64,000 nt of DNA from Candolleomyces eurysporus (taxonomy: Eukaryota; Basidiomycota; Agaricomycetes; Agaricales; Psathyrellaceae). Below, in pieces: positions 22,060-33,014 of this stretch. Both the position numbers and the translations under genes were made by a program. Within the stretch, counting starts at the first letter, position 1, and each line of letters opens with the position of its first letter. The notes under the pieces are model-generated. The model saw only the letters and a program-made list of their open reading frames with translations, made no database searches and had not been told where the DNA came from. The stretch lies in contig JANBPK010000745.1 of NCBI GenBank assembly GCA_027579435.1, positions 1 to 64,000 on the forward strand, in the 5' to 3' direction.

Positions 22060-25000
22060 GTCCTGTTTGGTCCCGATCTAGGATATGATAAGAGATGGGA
22101 TCAAGCACCCTCTTTCCTCAGTTGCGCTATAATCTTCCTCACCTGTCTCCAAGCGAGCCCAGCGATGGACTTCAGCTTCGAGAACGGCGAAAGAAGCTTC
22201 ATGTCGCAGGATTACCACTTGTACTCGGAAGATCCTGATTCTTCGCTCGTTATGCCACCGTCGGTTGAACCTGTGCTTAGAACCAACAAGGAGCAGGGTT
22301 ATCATTACAGTCCAGCCATCGCCGATCTGCCTTTCTCGAATCTTCCAGTAAATGAAGTTCGAGATGAAATTTTTGATTGTCCTCCGCTAAAACGTATGCA
22401 TCGGGCGCTGGCCTTGAATCCGAGCTCACGCTGTGTTCTTTTCGCAGGAAACTTCCTTCGAGGGTTTGTGGCTCGACAGCTACGCTTCGAAAGCAAGAGA
22501 GGTCCCCGCATACAAGTATCACCTGGCCCAGCGAAAGCAGCCAATGTCGGTGACGGCGTCTTCCTGAGCCTTCCGGTGGATATCCTCTTCGAGGTCCGTC
22601 GCCACTCGGCTTCTTTCTTATGCGCTCACTGACTCCCTATCTTCACGTATTCTGCCAGATACTCTCAGTTTCACACCCACTGGACCTCTACAGTTTCTCT
22701 CTGACATGCAAGTTCTTGCGTCAGCTCTTATGGAATCGTGATTCGACGACGAACATTGGCACTGTATATACCTGGAACAATGCGTTCTGGATGTCCGGGT
22801 TACCACGAGGTCCGTCTAGTATCGACCCTGTTCAATGGGCATCGTTTCTATTCGGGCACTCGGTTTGTAAGGTAAGGGATACACACTACTCGTACGCACA
22901 CAAAGTCGAGAAACGGCCGGGGGTTAATCGCTGTTCTTGATTCTTGCTTACAGGATTGCGGATGCCCTGGGGAACGAACGAACTTTACATTTTTAATGAA
23001 ACATTGTATTCGTTGCGTGGTCAGTCTTTCAAGTGCCTCGAAACTGTTCTTCGCTCACCTTTCCCTTCATTTTCTTGGGAGTAGGAAGTAAGCAAAAAGA
23101 TGCACCTTGGATCGCAAGCGCTCACTAGATCTGTCTTAACTTAGCTTACTCAAGCAGCCTCTAGCTGGGCCAATGGGGTGCTGAACAATCAGCGCAAATG
23201 GGAAGGATCGTGGTATAAGCGAAAGTAGGCCCATACTTCCGACCTTCAACTCCTTCATACTTTTTAATGCCAACACCGCCGACAGGGGCGCTCGGGAACT
23301 CAAAGCAATGGGATACGAAGCCTATGCGATCAAATACTCGGTCCGAGTCACTTTCACCAAACGTTGTCTCCGTGAATTGGATGTGTTAGGCATGCGCTCG
23401 TCATGGAAAGGTATATCATTTATTAGATAGGACTTTCCGATCACCCATCACTTTTCTTTCGTTTAGGCTACCGGGGGCACTTTGAGACCCTCGTGCTTCA
23501 AGCTCAGTCCGTTCGCCTGAACCAGCAGCGTAGATGGAAGTGGATGTCCCTAGACTCCCTCGTCAGGGAATACCAAACCAAGTTCATCCACCCATCCGAA
23601 TGGGCTTACTTCCCTCGAAAGCTTCTGCACTTCTACGATGGCGGCATTCTCCCAGATGATTTCGACCCTTCAATGCCCGACAGTACCTCCGTTCTATCAT
23701 CGGAGCTATCCAATTGGTACCAACAAGTCCGTGACGACCTTGTGGAGAAAGTTCGGCTCACACACCCAGCGTTTATTGAGTCGCCTGTAGCGCCCGAACT
23801 TGAGGTCTCCGGAGCGGAGGATGCACTCGACCTAGCCGCTGTCGTATTCTCTTGTGCCGATTGCTTGAAAGGCACCTACCATATGGGGGCGGCGCTCGTT
23901 GGTTGGGATAACATCCTCACACATATCTGCAGCAGCGGCCCGTCAAGGTGGCATGGGACGTTGAACTGGTCTGAAAAGGGCCATGCGTCGGCACTTGCTC
24001 TTATGGAGCTTGTTGGGAAGGACCCCCGGACAACGATGGCGGAGGATATGGACAAGCTGGACGCGCGTTTCTTCTGCGGGAGTTGCGAGTATACAAATTC
24101 TACTTCTACTGGGGTGAAGTGGAGGAAGGCGTTGAAGTGGAGAGAATGCGTATGTGGTTGCTGATTGAATATTGCTATCGTGACATCACTGACTGATACA
24201 CCTATCCTTAGCTCACACATGTGCTTTGCTGTGTCAAGCCAGGACACGACGATACTCCCCAGACTTGGCTCCTCTTGAGCGAAGAAGCAGCTCAGTCTGT
24301 GAAATTGCGAGAAGGCCCCTATCCGCTGCGAAACAGGCCAATTTGGGGTTGCGGACTTTGTACTAAGCATCTCGAGACGCCGGAAGAGCACGCCGCAGTT
24401 GTAAACCACATCACTACAGAGTTTGTGTCTGTTTCAATCAACTCGTCGCTCTGTTCCTGAAACCTCTTCAATCTTTAGACATGTCGACGAGGTCTGTGCC
24501 ATCGCCGAACTCGAGATCGGCCGTGACCTCGTCTACTTCCCGAACCTCTTCACCGATTATTTGGAAAAGCCAAGTTGGCCTTACAAGCTCTACCCGAGTC
24601 GTAAGGCGGTGCCGTACCAAGTGTCTCCACCAAGAAACCTTTGTTGCATTCACTGTCCGCCCACGTCCTCGATTAGACTGAGGTGGGATAACACCCGGGA
24701 TCTCATCGGGCACATCAAGGAGTGGGTTCCGCGCGTTCACTGTTGCGATATTATTCGAACATGCTGACGGATTTCTTCTCTAGATATCATGTCCCAGACC
24801 CTGTCGAAGGAAGAGATTATATGCAAGTTGAGATAACGAGTGGTGAAGCAAGGGTATATCGCTGAGCAGACAGGTTTTGGTACAGAATGACTGCGTTTTG
24901 GTTGGTATTGCTGTGAGCTTGATAATAAGTCGACTCCCCGAAATTCGCCTCTCTGTAACGTACTTGCTAAGTAGCCTTCTCGTTTCCGAATTGTTCACGA

Positions 25001-25285
25001 AGGCCACCAAGTAAAAAAAAACTCATTTGCTTTGACTGTCTCCTTTAAAGATAGCGTCCGATCTTTGAACTGATTCATAAGTTATTCGTACAGGGTATTA
25101 CTACGTTGTGTCGCATCGTTTTTTTTTTAACCAGCATGGTGGTATTAGTCCGGGTATCTTGGTATCTGGGTACAATGACACACATGAACGCCCGAAACGT
25201 AGAGGATGACGAGAAGAGTTGCGCAAAGCTTAAAATAACAAGCCTTGAACCGTTAGGTATTGAACACCCAGGTGACAGGGATCCA
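22060..25285. repeat. segmental duplication, right copy (pairs with about 10490-13920)
   Basis: Right-hand member of the F-box segmental duplication. It has no N bases, whereas the left copy has many. Homology ends on the right soon after the shared poly-T and 'AATAACAAGCCTTGAA' segment. Confidence 0.88.
22165..24865 (+). CDS. F-box protein, right copy of a duplicated pair (intact)
   Basis: Predicted SCF ubiquitin-ligase adaptor. Eleven exons join in phase to 692 residues: 22165-22393, 22448-22593, 22659-22871, 22954-23019, 23085-23087, 23145-23224, 23286-23410, 23467-24149, 24212-24420, 24479-24721 and 24784-24865. The F-box is FLSLPVDILFE spliced to ILSVSHPLDLYSFSLTCKFL. Then come a Cys motif (DCGCPGERT...HCIRC), WYKRK spliced to GARELKAMGYE, a long exon 8 with a conserved core (HPSEWAYFPRKLL, DARFFCGSCEY) and a C-terminal part with further Cys pairs (WGCGLC, LCCIHCPP), which may bind metal. 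The ending HIKEYHVPDPVEGRDY resembles the C2H2-like tail seen in this family. Exon 5 is only three bases (GAA), flanked by introns of 65 and 57 nt that each have good donors; the same layout holds in the left copy. Confidence 0.85.
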
Positions 25286-26746
25286 CAATTTCTCCACTGT
25301 TGGTCTGCTCTTCGCACAGAATGGTTGATTCGACTGTAAAATTCCTCTACTCCCTGTTTTCAGAAAAATTCAAATGATTTCCTCTTGACCGGCAAGTCTC
25401 GCAGACCATTCCTTTCCTCCAAACCCCGGCGCAGCGAGTCCCCGAACTGTATTCTGGTAACGCTCCTGCACGAGAAGTCGGTGAATGCCCCGAATGTAGT
25501 CCGATTCTTCCACAACAACCACCCCGTCTGTAACAGTCACCTGGGTCGAGGAGGATGGAATGCCGGGTGATGGTGTGGCATCTCCGCCGGGATGCATTCA
25601 TGTACATGACATGTCACTAGGCAATACAAGTGCTCGATTTCTGACCCGGACGACAAGCTGCGAAAAGTCGTCTTGGGCGATTACTACATCGATATCCTCG
25701 TGAAAGTGATGAAATCCGTAAGGTTGAGCGAATGATGTACAGAAGCGCCCCACCTCAAAGGAAGAATTTGCGAAGTTTGCCCAGTTTCGTAGGCGTCGTT
25801 GGTGGGCTCAATTGAAGTACCTTGCAGGCTATCAGAGTGGGCATCGCCAGTGAGAAGTTGCTGGGGGAGCCGTAACAGGGGGATGGGGTATTGCATGAAA
25901 TAATAGCTAAGGTCAAGACGAGGATTCGAATGATCGTAGAGTCCCCAAGAACGACGCTCAACATGGCCCTGCACACGGGTAAAAAGTACCCACTTTGTAT
26001 CATACATAGAATGACCTTCTTTGGCGCCCCTGCTAGCCACGGGAAATCGGCAAATCACATGTAAGTGGGCATTTTCCGTGGAGATAAACCTGATTTACTT
26101 AGTCCCTAAGTGTTCAGGTACATACAGCACAGTCTATGCTTTGCTCTTTTGCAAAATTGTAATTCATGCTACGAAGACTATCACTCTTCAAAGTTACGAA
26201 CAACTTGCGTCGCCGGTCTGCAAGTTCCCGGTCTCCCCCACAATGCTATTCCTGACACTCTAGTAGAAGGTGGTACTTCGAACGTTGCAGAACAAGACTT
26301 TACCCTCTTTGTGCTGGGTGGTATCTCTGGTCCCCAGCTAGAGACTTGAGGCACTGCTAGCTTGCAAGATCTAGAATGCCGGGATTGTCGTGCGGATGGG
26401 CGTCTTTCCAGCGTCGCAGTTGTTGTGGTCAACGGTTAGTCGGAAGCTGAATCGCACTTCCGTTGCCCAAGCCGGCAGTCGAAATTATTGGGCCTGATGT
26501 TCACAAGCGCCGTTATGGTTGTATGCACCTTTATCACGTTTATCTCGTCTTCCGGGTATATCCTGCTCACTCCGTCTTCACTCGGGCCGCGCAATTTGAT
26601 ACTCCCTCTTGTCGTCGCTTGTATGCCTGACACCAAACGTAGGCATTTTGTCGGTTTGCATATAGTTCTTCCCACTCAGGAACGTTGATTTTAGGATGTA
26701 AGGATATACATTGCATTCTATAGTATCACTTATTCGGAGACATCTT
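24866..26746. other. gene-poor region with possible coding remnants
   Basis: After the end of the duplication (about 25285), the minus strand has several adjacent open stretches between about 25347 and 26030. They include VTVTDGVVVVEESDYIRGIHRLL and, in another frame, SFAQPYGFHHFHEDIDVVIA. I could not join them by legal introns, so this is a decayed gene or a gene with sequence errors. At 26130-26340 lies a weak copy of the fragment seen at 21869 and 33985. The rest is featureless. Confidence 0.35.
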
Positions 26747-28103
26747 TTAGAGGAGGATCAAGGACCCTGCGGTGAATCCTAATACCAAAGCAAAAGTATT
26801 GACAGCCCCAAAGCCATACTCCCTTCCAGCTATAGTCGGTGCGGACGACATCTGAGCTTCCGAATAAATGGGAAGCGCAAACGAATCGAATTGGACGCTC
26901 AGGCTCCGTGGGTCTGTGCCCATACTCACGTTTCTGCCGGCACCTATGTACACCAAGGACACTGAGTGGGTCTCGCGGTTTTCGTAGCCAACGGGTACGA
27001 TCACCATCGGTGGGTACTGACGGACACGATAGCAACTGTTGTTCAAGTTCCTTCCGCGGGCATCTTCCGGCGAAGATGCATCGGGGTCGTAAGTGTCCAT
27101 GAAGGTGGTTGTATTGAAGCCATCGACGATCAGGGAGAATCTGCCACCGGTCCTCGAAGGGATAGTGCGAACCATGAATGAAGGTCCTTAATATATATAG
27201 CGCGGGTGAGTGACCTCAATTGAATGAGTTTGCGACGAGTTTTGCTTATCTTACCGGTGTAATTGAAGGATACAGTGGCGTTGAGCACGTTCGTGACGCG
27301 TCTGTAGGGACTGAGCGATCCTCCACAGGTCGAGTTGAGCTCAGATTCATCAAGCGACACCGTAGTCCATGCATCGCTGGGAGTGAATGAGATCTGGCCG
27401 ATTGAGTTATCCGATGGCGCCGGAGCAGGAATAGCTGTGAGGGAAGGTATGGCGGTGACCATCGTAGAGGTCGGATATGCCGTCGTTGTGACGCCATAGG
27501 GATTAATGCAGTACACCCTTCCCTTGTTCTCGCTCGTGTGGTGACAGCTCATACCAACGGCTAGATTCAACGTTCATATTTAATCTCATTCTCATTCGCA
27601 TTCCGGGGGTGCAAGGACTTACGGCAGCAGAAACCTGGGATCCCGATGATGTCGCAACTAACTGTCAAGTTGGGTGGTGTTAGTGTCAGTCGTACAGGAA
27701 TGCACAATTAGATACTAACATAGGTATGGGTTTCCAATTGAGCACTCTTGGTCGTTGAAGCCATTAACGTACCAGGTGGTGGTATCCTGACAAATAGGGA
27801 TCCCCCGTCTGTAGTTACACCTCCATCTTTAGCGCCAAGAAGGAGGGTAAATTAGCGATGGCGATTCAACAACAATCATAACTTCAACCATGGTATAATA
27901 CTCACTGTCCAGGGCAGCACGTGGAGAAGAAAGAAGATCCGCAATAAATTTCATCTCCTGGACAACTCTCATTTGCTGCAGCCTGGAGAGGAAAGGTTAA
28001 TTACGAGAAACGTCCAAATCTGAGAGAACCTGCTCACAGATCCACCGCTCTGTGCGATTGTGGGCAAAATGGCGATACAGACGAGGAGGAATTTGGAGAG
28101 CAT
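26747..28103 (-). CDS. secreted, probably GPI-anchored protein of unknown function
   Basis: Six exons, 28038-28103, 27906-27982, 27720-27826, 27623-27661, 27255-27560 and 26747-27186, join in phase to 344 residues; the acceptor of exon 3 could instead lie 18 nt further in (27808), also in phase. Residues 1-22 form a signal peptide (MLSKFLLVCIAILPTIAQSG). A Cys-rich module follows (ESCPGDEIYCG, STCCPGQ, CQDTTTWY, GFCCPVGMSC), then a beta-sandwich-like region with the S-F-x-Y-T-G pattern (TVSFNYTGPSFMVRTIP, FSLIVDG) seen in many basidiomycete surface proteins. The C-terminus is a hydrophobic tail after a small-residue region (FGAVNTFALVLGFTAGSLILL), as in GPI signals. Likely a cell-wall or surface protein; ligand unknown. 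Confidence 0.75.
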
Positions 28104-28509
28104 TTGAACTTTGCACTTGCGGTGCACTGTGGGGAAGTTTTTCTCTTTCTTGGTCGACCCTGGTAAGCTCACAGCGCTTTTCTACTTGCGCCCTTCCATT
28201 ACCCAAAACGAATTTGGACAAGCGCGATTTGATTCGACTTTCCCAATGTACGATATGCATGCTATCAGTGCTCCTGATGACAAATGAACGCAGTGACAAA
28301 ACATACCAAATTATAGACACCTTTATCTTTTCTATTTTACAATTNTAAAAGCAAGAACGCTGAAAGGTAAAAAGCTATCGAATGTCTGTGCCTGTTCTGG
28401 CAAAGGAAAACAAAGACAAGACTATCTTAGTAAAAAGACACCGATATCCGTTCCTTGTCACTATAATACAAATTTGAAGTGAAAGCCGAGACCCAGCGTA
28501 TACAGTCCT
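28104..28509. other. spacer copied to about 34.15-34.5 kb
   Basis: Upstream of the secreted protein and downstream of the 203-aa gene. The whole spacer recurs at about 34150-34510 in the same orientation. One N at 28345. Confidence 0.55.
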
Positions 28510-29121
28510 TCAGGGGTTATAATGGTTCCAATCAGTACAAACTGCACAACAGGTCATTACAATTTCCGTCCCGTCACTCTCCAACCTCCAGCACGTCTCG
28601 AAAAGGCTACCGCAATTGATCAAATCGACGCGTTCCTTAATCTCCAGGAGGTGTGACCTTGCGACATGGTCATTCGTCGTTTCCCAATAGACGTGGTCCT
28701 TGGGCAGGCTGCCTCCCGCTAGGCATATCCCGAGAACGGATGCTTGTTCGCCAACGCACTGCCTGAACTCCTCAAGGAGTGATGCAGGCGGCGGTGGGAC
28801 AAACTGTTCCTCCGAGTCGACCTTGCGAAATTCGAATGCCTCCCCATATGCTGTCCAGCGCTCTGGAATGATCAACAGGTCGTCAGGTGAAGGCGATGAC
28901 ATTGGAAGGCTGATTGCGCCACGTGAGACCATCCTTTCCCCCGGTTCGAGATTGAAGTGGTGGTGAATGAGGCAGACTTCGTAAATTCCCCTATACTCAA
29001 CCCTTGCAAAAAGCGGCGCCAGCTTGGAGAAAATGTTGTTGCGGTCGACAAATGCGGAATCCGCATCCACGATTGAGGGGAGGCGATTGTAGAATTGAAT
29101 GTCGAAATTGGATAGCATCAT
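28510..29121 (-). CDS. hypothetical protein of an unrecognised 203-aa paralogous family, copy 1
   Basis: Intronless, 203 residues. I do not recognise the family. It is clearly related to the gene at 32251-32862: both have a similar N-terminus (FYNRLPSIVDAD / WYNSLLTVPEAS), then FSKLAPLF, a region starting with the aligned EPGERMVSRG / QPGEAMVATG, a run of Pro near the middle, HLLEIK and FETCW near the end. Both are about 203 aa, and neither shows a signal peptide or membrane helix. The shared length and matched segments indicate one soluble domain under purifying selection. The minus-strand end lies 406 bp from the secreted-protein start. Confidence 0.7.
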   Translation of the reverse strand: MMLSNFDIQFYNRLPSIVDADSAFVDRNNIFSKLAPLFARVEYRGIYEVCLIHHHFNLEPGERMVSRGAISLPMSSPSPDDLLIIPERWTAYGEAFEFRKVDSEEQFVPPPPASLLEEFRQCVGEQASVLGICLAGGSLPKDHVYWETTNDHVARSHLLEIKERVDLINCGSLFETCWRLESDGTEIVMTCCAVCTDWNHYNP

Positions 29122-30228
29122 TTGGGGTTGAGAGGATGGGGGAACTGGAGTATGGCCCCTGGGGCAAAGGGTTCGCCCGCCCTAGTCAATGTTATATACA
29201 CAAACCAATCCATCAACCCGTTGTAATGTATCACATTCATTTAATTTCGGAAGCTCATTAGTGCTAAAATGAACTTTGTTCAGGTGGTCGTACCTTCTGA
29301 GCATTCAGGCTACTAATGTGGATACATTGGCGTAGTCGTGTTGGTAGGTAGTTTGGCAGGTAGACTGTAGGCCCAACCAGAACTTCTGCGCTTACTGCTT
29401 AGAAAGGTGTCAAAGTCACCAAATCAGGCAATAATGGTTCAGAATGACTCGGCCCGGTTCCGAGGCATTTTGACTCGGGTTCATACACTCAGTTTCCAGG
29501 CGCCAAGATGGATGCGCGGCATGTGCAGGAACCAACATTGGCACCACTGTTTTTCGTCGGTCTTTCCCGCTTTCCTTTCTTGGGTTCACCTTAGCAAATC
29601 TCTTCATGCCAGTTCTCTTGTTTCCCTGTCTGAGCACACAATAAGTAGGGAGGCAAAATGCCTCAGACCACTGCCGTGCAAAGCAGCGGCCACTTCCTAC
29701 AGGTGAATCATATATAGGTCAGTCCTGAGGCCTGAGGTCAATGAACGCACCTACGATCACCCTACGACTTCAATTTGATAAGACCATGTCGGTGTTCCTA
29801 GATCCGATGATGGCTTCCATATCGTTGTTCCCAATTCGTTCATATTGGGTGGAACAGCTGAGTGAGCGNTTTGAATTTTGAACATGCTGCTTCAGATAAG
29901 CTTCTACGGCTAATTCAGTATCCATAGACCAGATTGCACCGCCCTCAACTTTTGATATTTGTTCAGTTTTGGGGCCACCAAAATTTGGGATAGTTCGTGG
30001 CGTCGTGACCATGGTTGAAGTTGTGAAAGGAGTTCAAATTGCAGGGTACCTCTTCGTTTGGGATAGCGAGCGGAGCATGTTTAATACTTGTCTTGCTCCA
30101 AGACTAAACAATTATCAAAAGTCTTGCACGGAACAATCTGGTCCATTGACACCGAAATAGACTATAAAGCAGTTTAAAAAGGTGGTTTTTTTGCATTCAT
30201 GCCTTCATAACCGAGCTTTACTTCGACC
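29122..30228. other. intergenic, 1.1 kb
   Basis: Spacer between the divergent starts of the 203-aa gene and the DUF4436-like gene. A few short open frames of both strands show no motif. One N at 29869. Confidence 0.4.
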
Positions 30229-32055
30229 ATGCTTAACGACCATTTGGCCGCCATTACAGCTGTTTTTGGCTTTCCTCCAGCAGAGGACGGCCCTCGATGG
30301 CAGATGCGGCGCTTTCTCACATTGTCAATCCTGCTCGTGCTAGGTTCATCGACCGTTTTCATTGGGGCAGCTTCCCTTATGAGGGTGAAGGAGACATCCG
30401 GTCGAGCACCTTTGGCTGCATCACCCAATGCACACTTTTCAAAAGATGTAAGTCCCTAGCAACTGCATATGTCAATCGTGTCTGAGCAATGCCGAGATCA
30501 CCAGGTTGAAGTATTCGCGCACGTCGTCTCGGTGAACCCTGACAGCCGCACAATCATCATAGACTGGTATCCTCGCCTGACACCTGCAAAAATGCGATCC
30601 TGCTCCGAGTATCTCACATTTCCGACGATCCGAGAATTCTATGTTCCATCGTAATGAGCCTATGCAGAACTCTTCTCCTTCTTTCGATTGCTGACTGCGC
30701 TTTTACAGTGTCTTACTTGATATCTCTAGTCCGGGATGGAGTCTCCCATTATCCCCGTCTCAGCCACTCTTCATCCTCAACAGCACCAACCAATGTATTG
30801 GCGCAGTACCAGCCTCTTATACTTCGTTCCGAACCGTGACCAAGCTCCTCGGATCGATGCAAGCGGTCGTCGCACCAGGCGCCCGGATCTCAAGTCTACA
30901 GAGTTATCCCTTTGACAGGTTTGATGGTCCTACATCGAGTCGATCCACATTGATTCACAAACTCTTCGCAGCTATTTCACCCCGTTGGCCATCTTTGTTA
31001 AGGATCCGTCAACCGGAATATTCCAATCGCCTGTGATCAAAGAATTTCTTGGAGTAGTTGTGTGAGTCAATTGCCCTGAAAACGCGCCTCTTACCTCAAT
31101 GCTAACTAGATTCGCGAGCTAGGAATTTCGAAATAATACTTGAACGAAGCGTCTCTATTCCAGACAATAATGGAAACTCCCAGCTCATAGTGGATCTTGT
31201 CATAAGGCGATCTAAAGCAGTCCAAGGATTCGTTGTGGCTACTGCCATTACTAACTGTACGGTGTTGGTCTCTCGTGTGCCAGTCTCACTTACGTCCTTT
31301 AACACAGGGCTAGCTACGACGGCCTTTCTCGTAATCGTGGCCGCTACAATGGTCTATCCTCACCATAGAATCTACTCTGAAATGTTTGTTGTTCCAGTCG
31401 GAGCCTTATTTGCATTCACCAGCATTCGAGCCAATTTGCCGGGTGCTCCTGATGGTTTCGGTAAGCTACTCTGTAGGTTGCAGCATCCCAAGCGGCTCAC
31501 CCGTTCTTCCACATTGAATTCCAGGAACGACACTGGGTGAGCATGTGTTATCACTTCACCATCCGCCACTCAAGCTGACGCCAAATTCAGACATGTTCTC
31601 TATTCTTCCTGTCCTCATCATTATGTCGTTTTGTGTAGGTACGGCTCTGGGCCATGTGGGCGTGCGCTAATTCTTCGCCTGTCCCAGAGCTTCGCCTTAC
31701 TTCTCATCGTTCTGTATCGAAGAATATCACAAATCACCGGTGATTATTCCAATCGTAAGTTATCTTTCTCATGACCGGATCAGGCAATTGAATTGAGCTA
31801 TCCATCCACTAGCTTGGTCTACGAATTCGGAGGCAAAGGAGGGCACATGCACACCCACACCCACGTTGGACCTAACTGCCACCGCTACACCAAATCTGAC
31901 TGTTCATCGCGCCTCCTCAAAGTCACCAACACCAAGAGGGTAAGTCTTGTATCCTCATAGCGGCTAGCTGACCCCAGAAAATGACTGCGGATGCTGACTT
32001 GCTTATCGGATGATTCTATCGCAATAGATTCGGGCGCCAATCGATTGAGGGATAA
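30229..32055 (+). CDS. DUF4436-like multi-spanning membrane protein
   Basis: Eleven exons join in phase to 409 residues: 30229-30447, 30505-30650, 30709-30918, 30972-31061, 31123-31256, 31308-31460, 31525-31536, 31591-31634, 31688-31754, 31813-31939 and 32028-32055. One helix near the start (LTLSILLVLGSSTVFIGAASL) is followed by a lumenal or extracellular domain with VEVFAHVVSVNPDSRTIIIDWYP and SYPFDSYFTPLAIF, then three C-terminal helices (NWLATTAFLVIVAA, EMFVVPVGALFAF, ILPVLIIMSF) around SIRANLPGAPDGFGTTLD. These motifs are those I associate with the DUF4436 family; no biochemical function is known. Exon 7 has only 12 bases. The last two exons (Thr/Pro-rich tail) are least certain, because the final intron (31940-32027) is long and the tail is not conserved in my memory. 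Confidence 0.72.
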
Positions 32056-32250
32056 GGTTCGCAGAAGATGCTATTTGAATTGGGGTTGGTCTGCTGACGC
32101 ACGAGTCAATTGGAAGGAGAGCTGTAAATATTTCATGTATGTGTAGCTAAGGCAATATAAGGACCCATGGGCGGCTCAGCCCTAGCCCTCACCCTCTTCT
32201 GCGAATTTCGTTCTTCTCCTTCAGCCAAACGCCACCCCTCCGTTCCGAAT

Positions 32251-32862
32251 ATGCTTGACCACAATTGGTACAACAGCCTCCTTACGGTTCCGGAGGCCAG
32301 TAAAGCGTTTACCGACCGCCAGCAATGGTTCAGTAAAATCGCACCGCTGCTGGCACGAGAAGAATTTCGAGGGAAATACAATCTGTCCCTTGTCCATAGG
32401 CACGTCATCCTGCAACCGGGCGAAGCCATGGTCGCCACCGGACCCGTCACCCAGCCGGAGATATTCAGCACATCCGGCGATCCCAACTTTATTCCCAGCT
32501 CCTGGACCGCGACTGGAATACCCTTCGAATGGAAACGCGTCGAGACGCCTACAGAGATCATCCCACCCCCATCCCCAGAGCTGATACGGGAATTCTCAAA
32601 GATCGTAGGAGAAGACAGCGTTTTAGGGCTATCCTTGGTCCAAGACCCTGTTCCCGATGGGCAGGTTTGGTCCGAGCATATCGACCACAGTCGACGACAC
32701 CACATTCTCGAGATTAAACCTGCTGCAGGGCCTTGGGGAGAACAGGACGAGGTCTTTGAGACTTGCTGGACGGTCAAGCCCTCGAGCGGTCAAGAAGAGC
32801 TGTCCATGATCTTTTGTGTCGGTTGTGTTTGCGTCCTTTGCAAAATGCATCCGAGAGACTAA
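32251..32862 (+). CDS. hypothetical protein of an unrecognised 203-aa paralogous family, copy 2
   Basis: Intronless. The ATG at 32251 is chosen because it aligns with the start of the paralogue at 28510-29121; an in-frame ATG at 32167 would add 28 poorly conserved residues. Conserved with copy 1: WYNSLLTVP, FSKIAPLLAREEFRG, the aligned LQPGEAMVATG, SSWTATGIPFEWKRV, HHILEIK and FETCW. The C-terminus is Cys-rich (FCVGCVCVLCKMH). It lies 195 bp downstream of the DUF4436-like gene. Function unknown. Confidence 0.72.
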   Translation: MLDHNWYNSLLTVPEASKAFTDRQQWFSKIAPLLAREEFRGKYNLSLVHRHVILQPGEAMVATGPVTQPEIFSTSGDPNFIPSSWTATGIPFEWKRVETPTEIIPPPSPELIREFSKIVGEDSVLGLSLVQDPVPDGQVWSEHIDHSRRHHILEIKPAAGPWGEQDEVFETCWTVKPSSGQEELSMIFCVGCVCVLCKMHPRD

Positions 32863-33014
32863 TACTTCGCCATCTAGTTTAGTACATTGCGTCGTTATTG
32901 ATTCTGTACTGCATCGTTTCGTTTCCTCCATCCCTCCTATTCTTGACTACGACCTGTTTGGCTACCTGTGTAAGATTTGAAACTCAGATGATGATATCGA
33001 CCTCGCTGTTGTGT

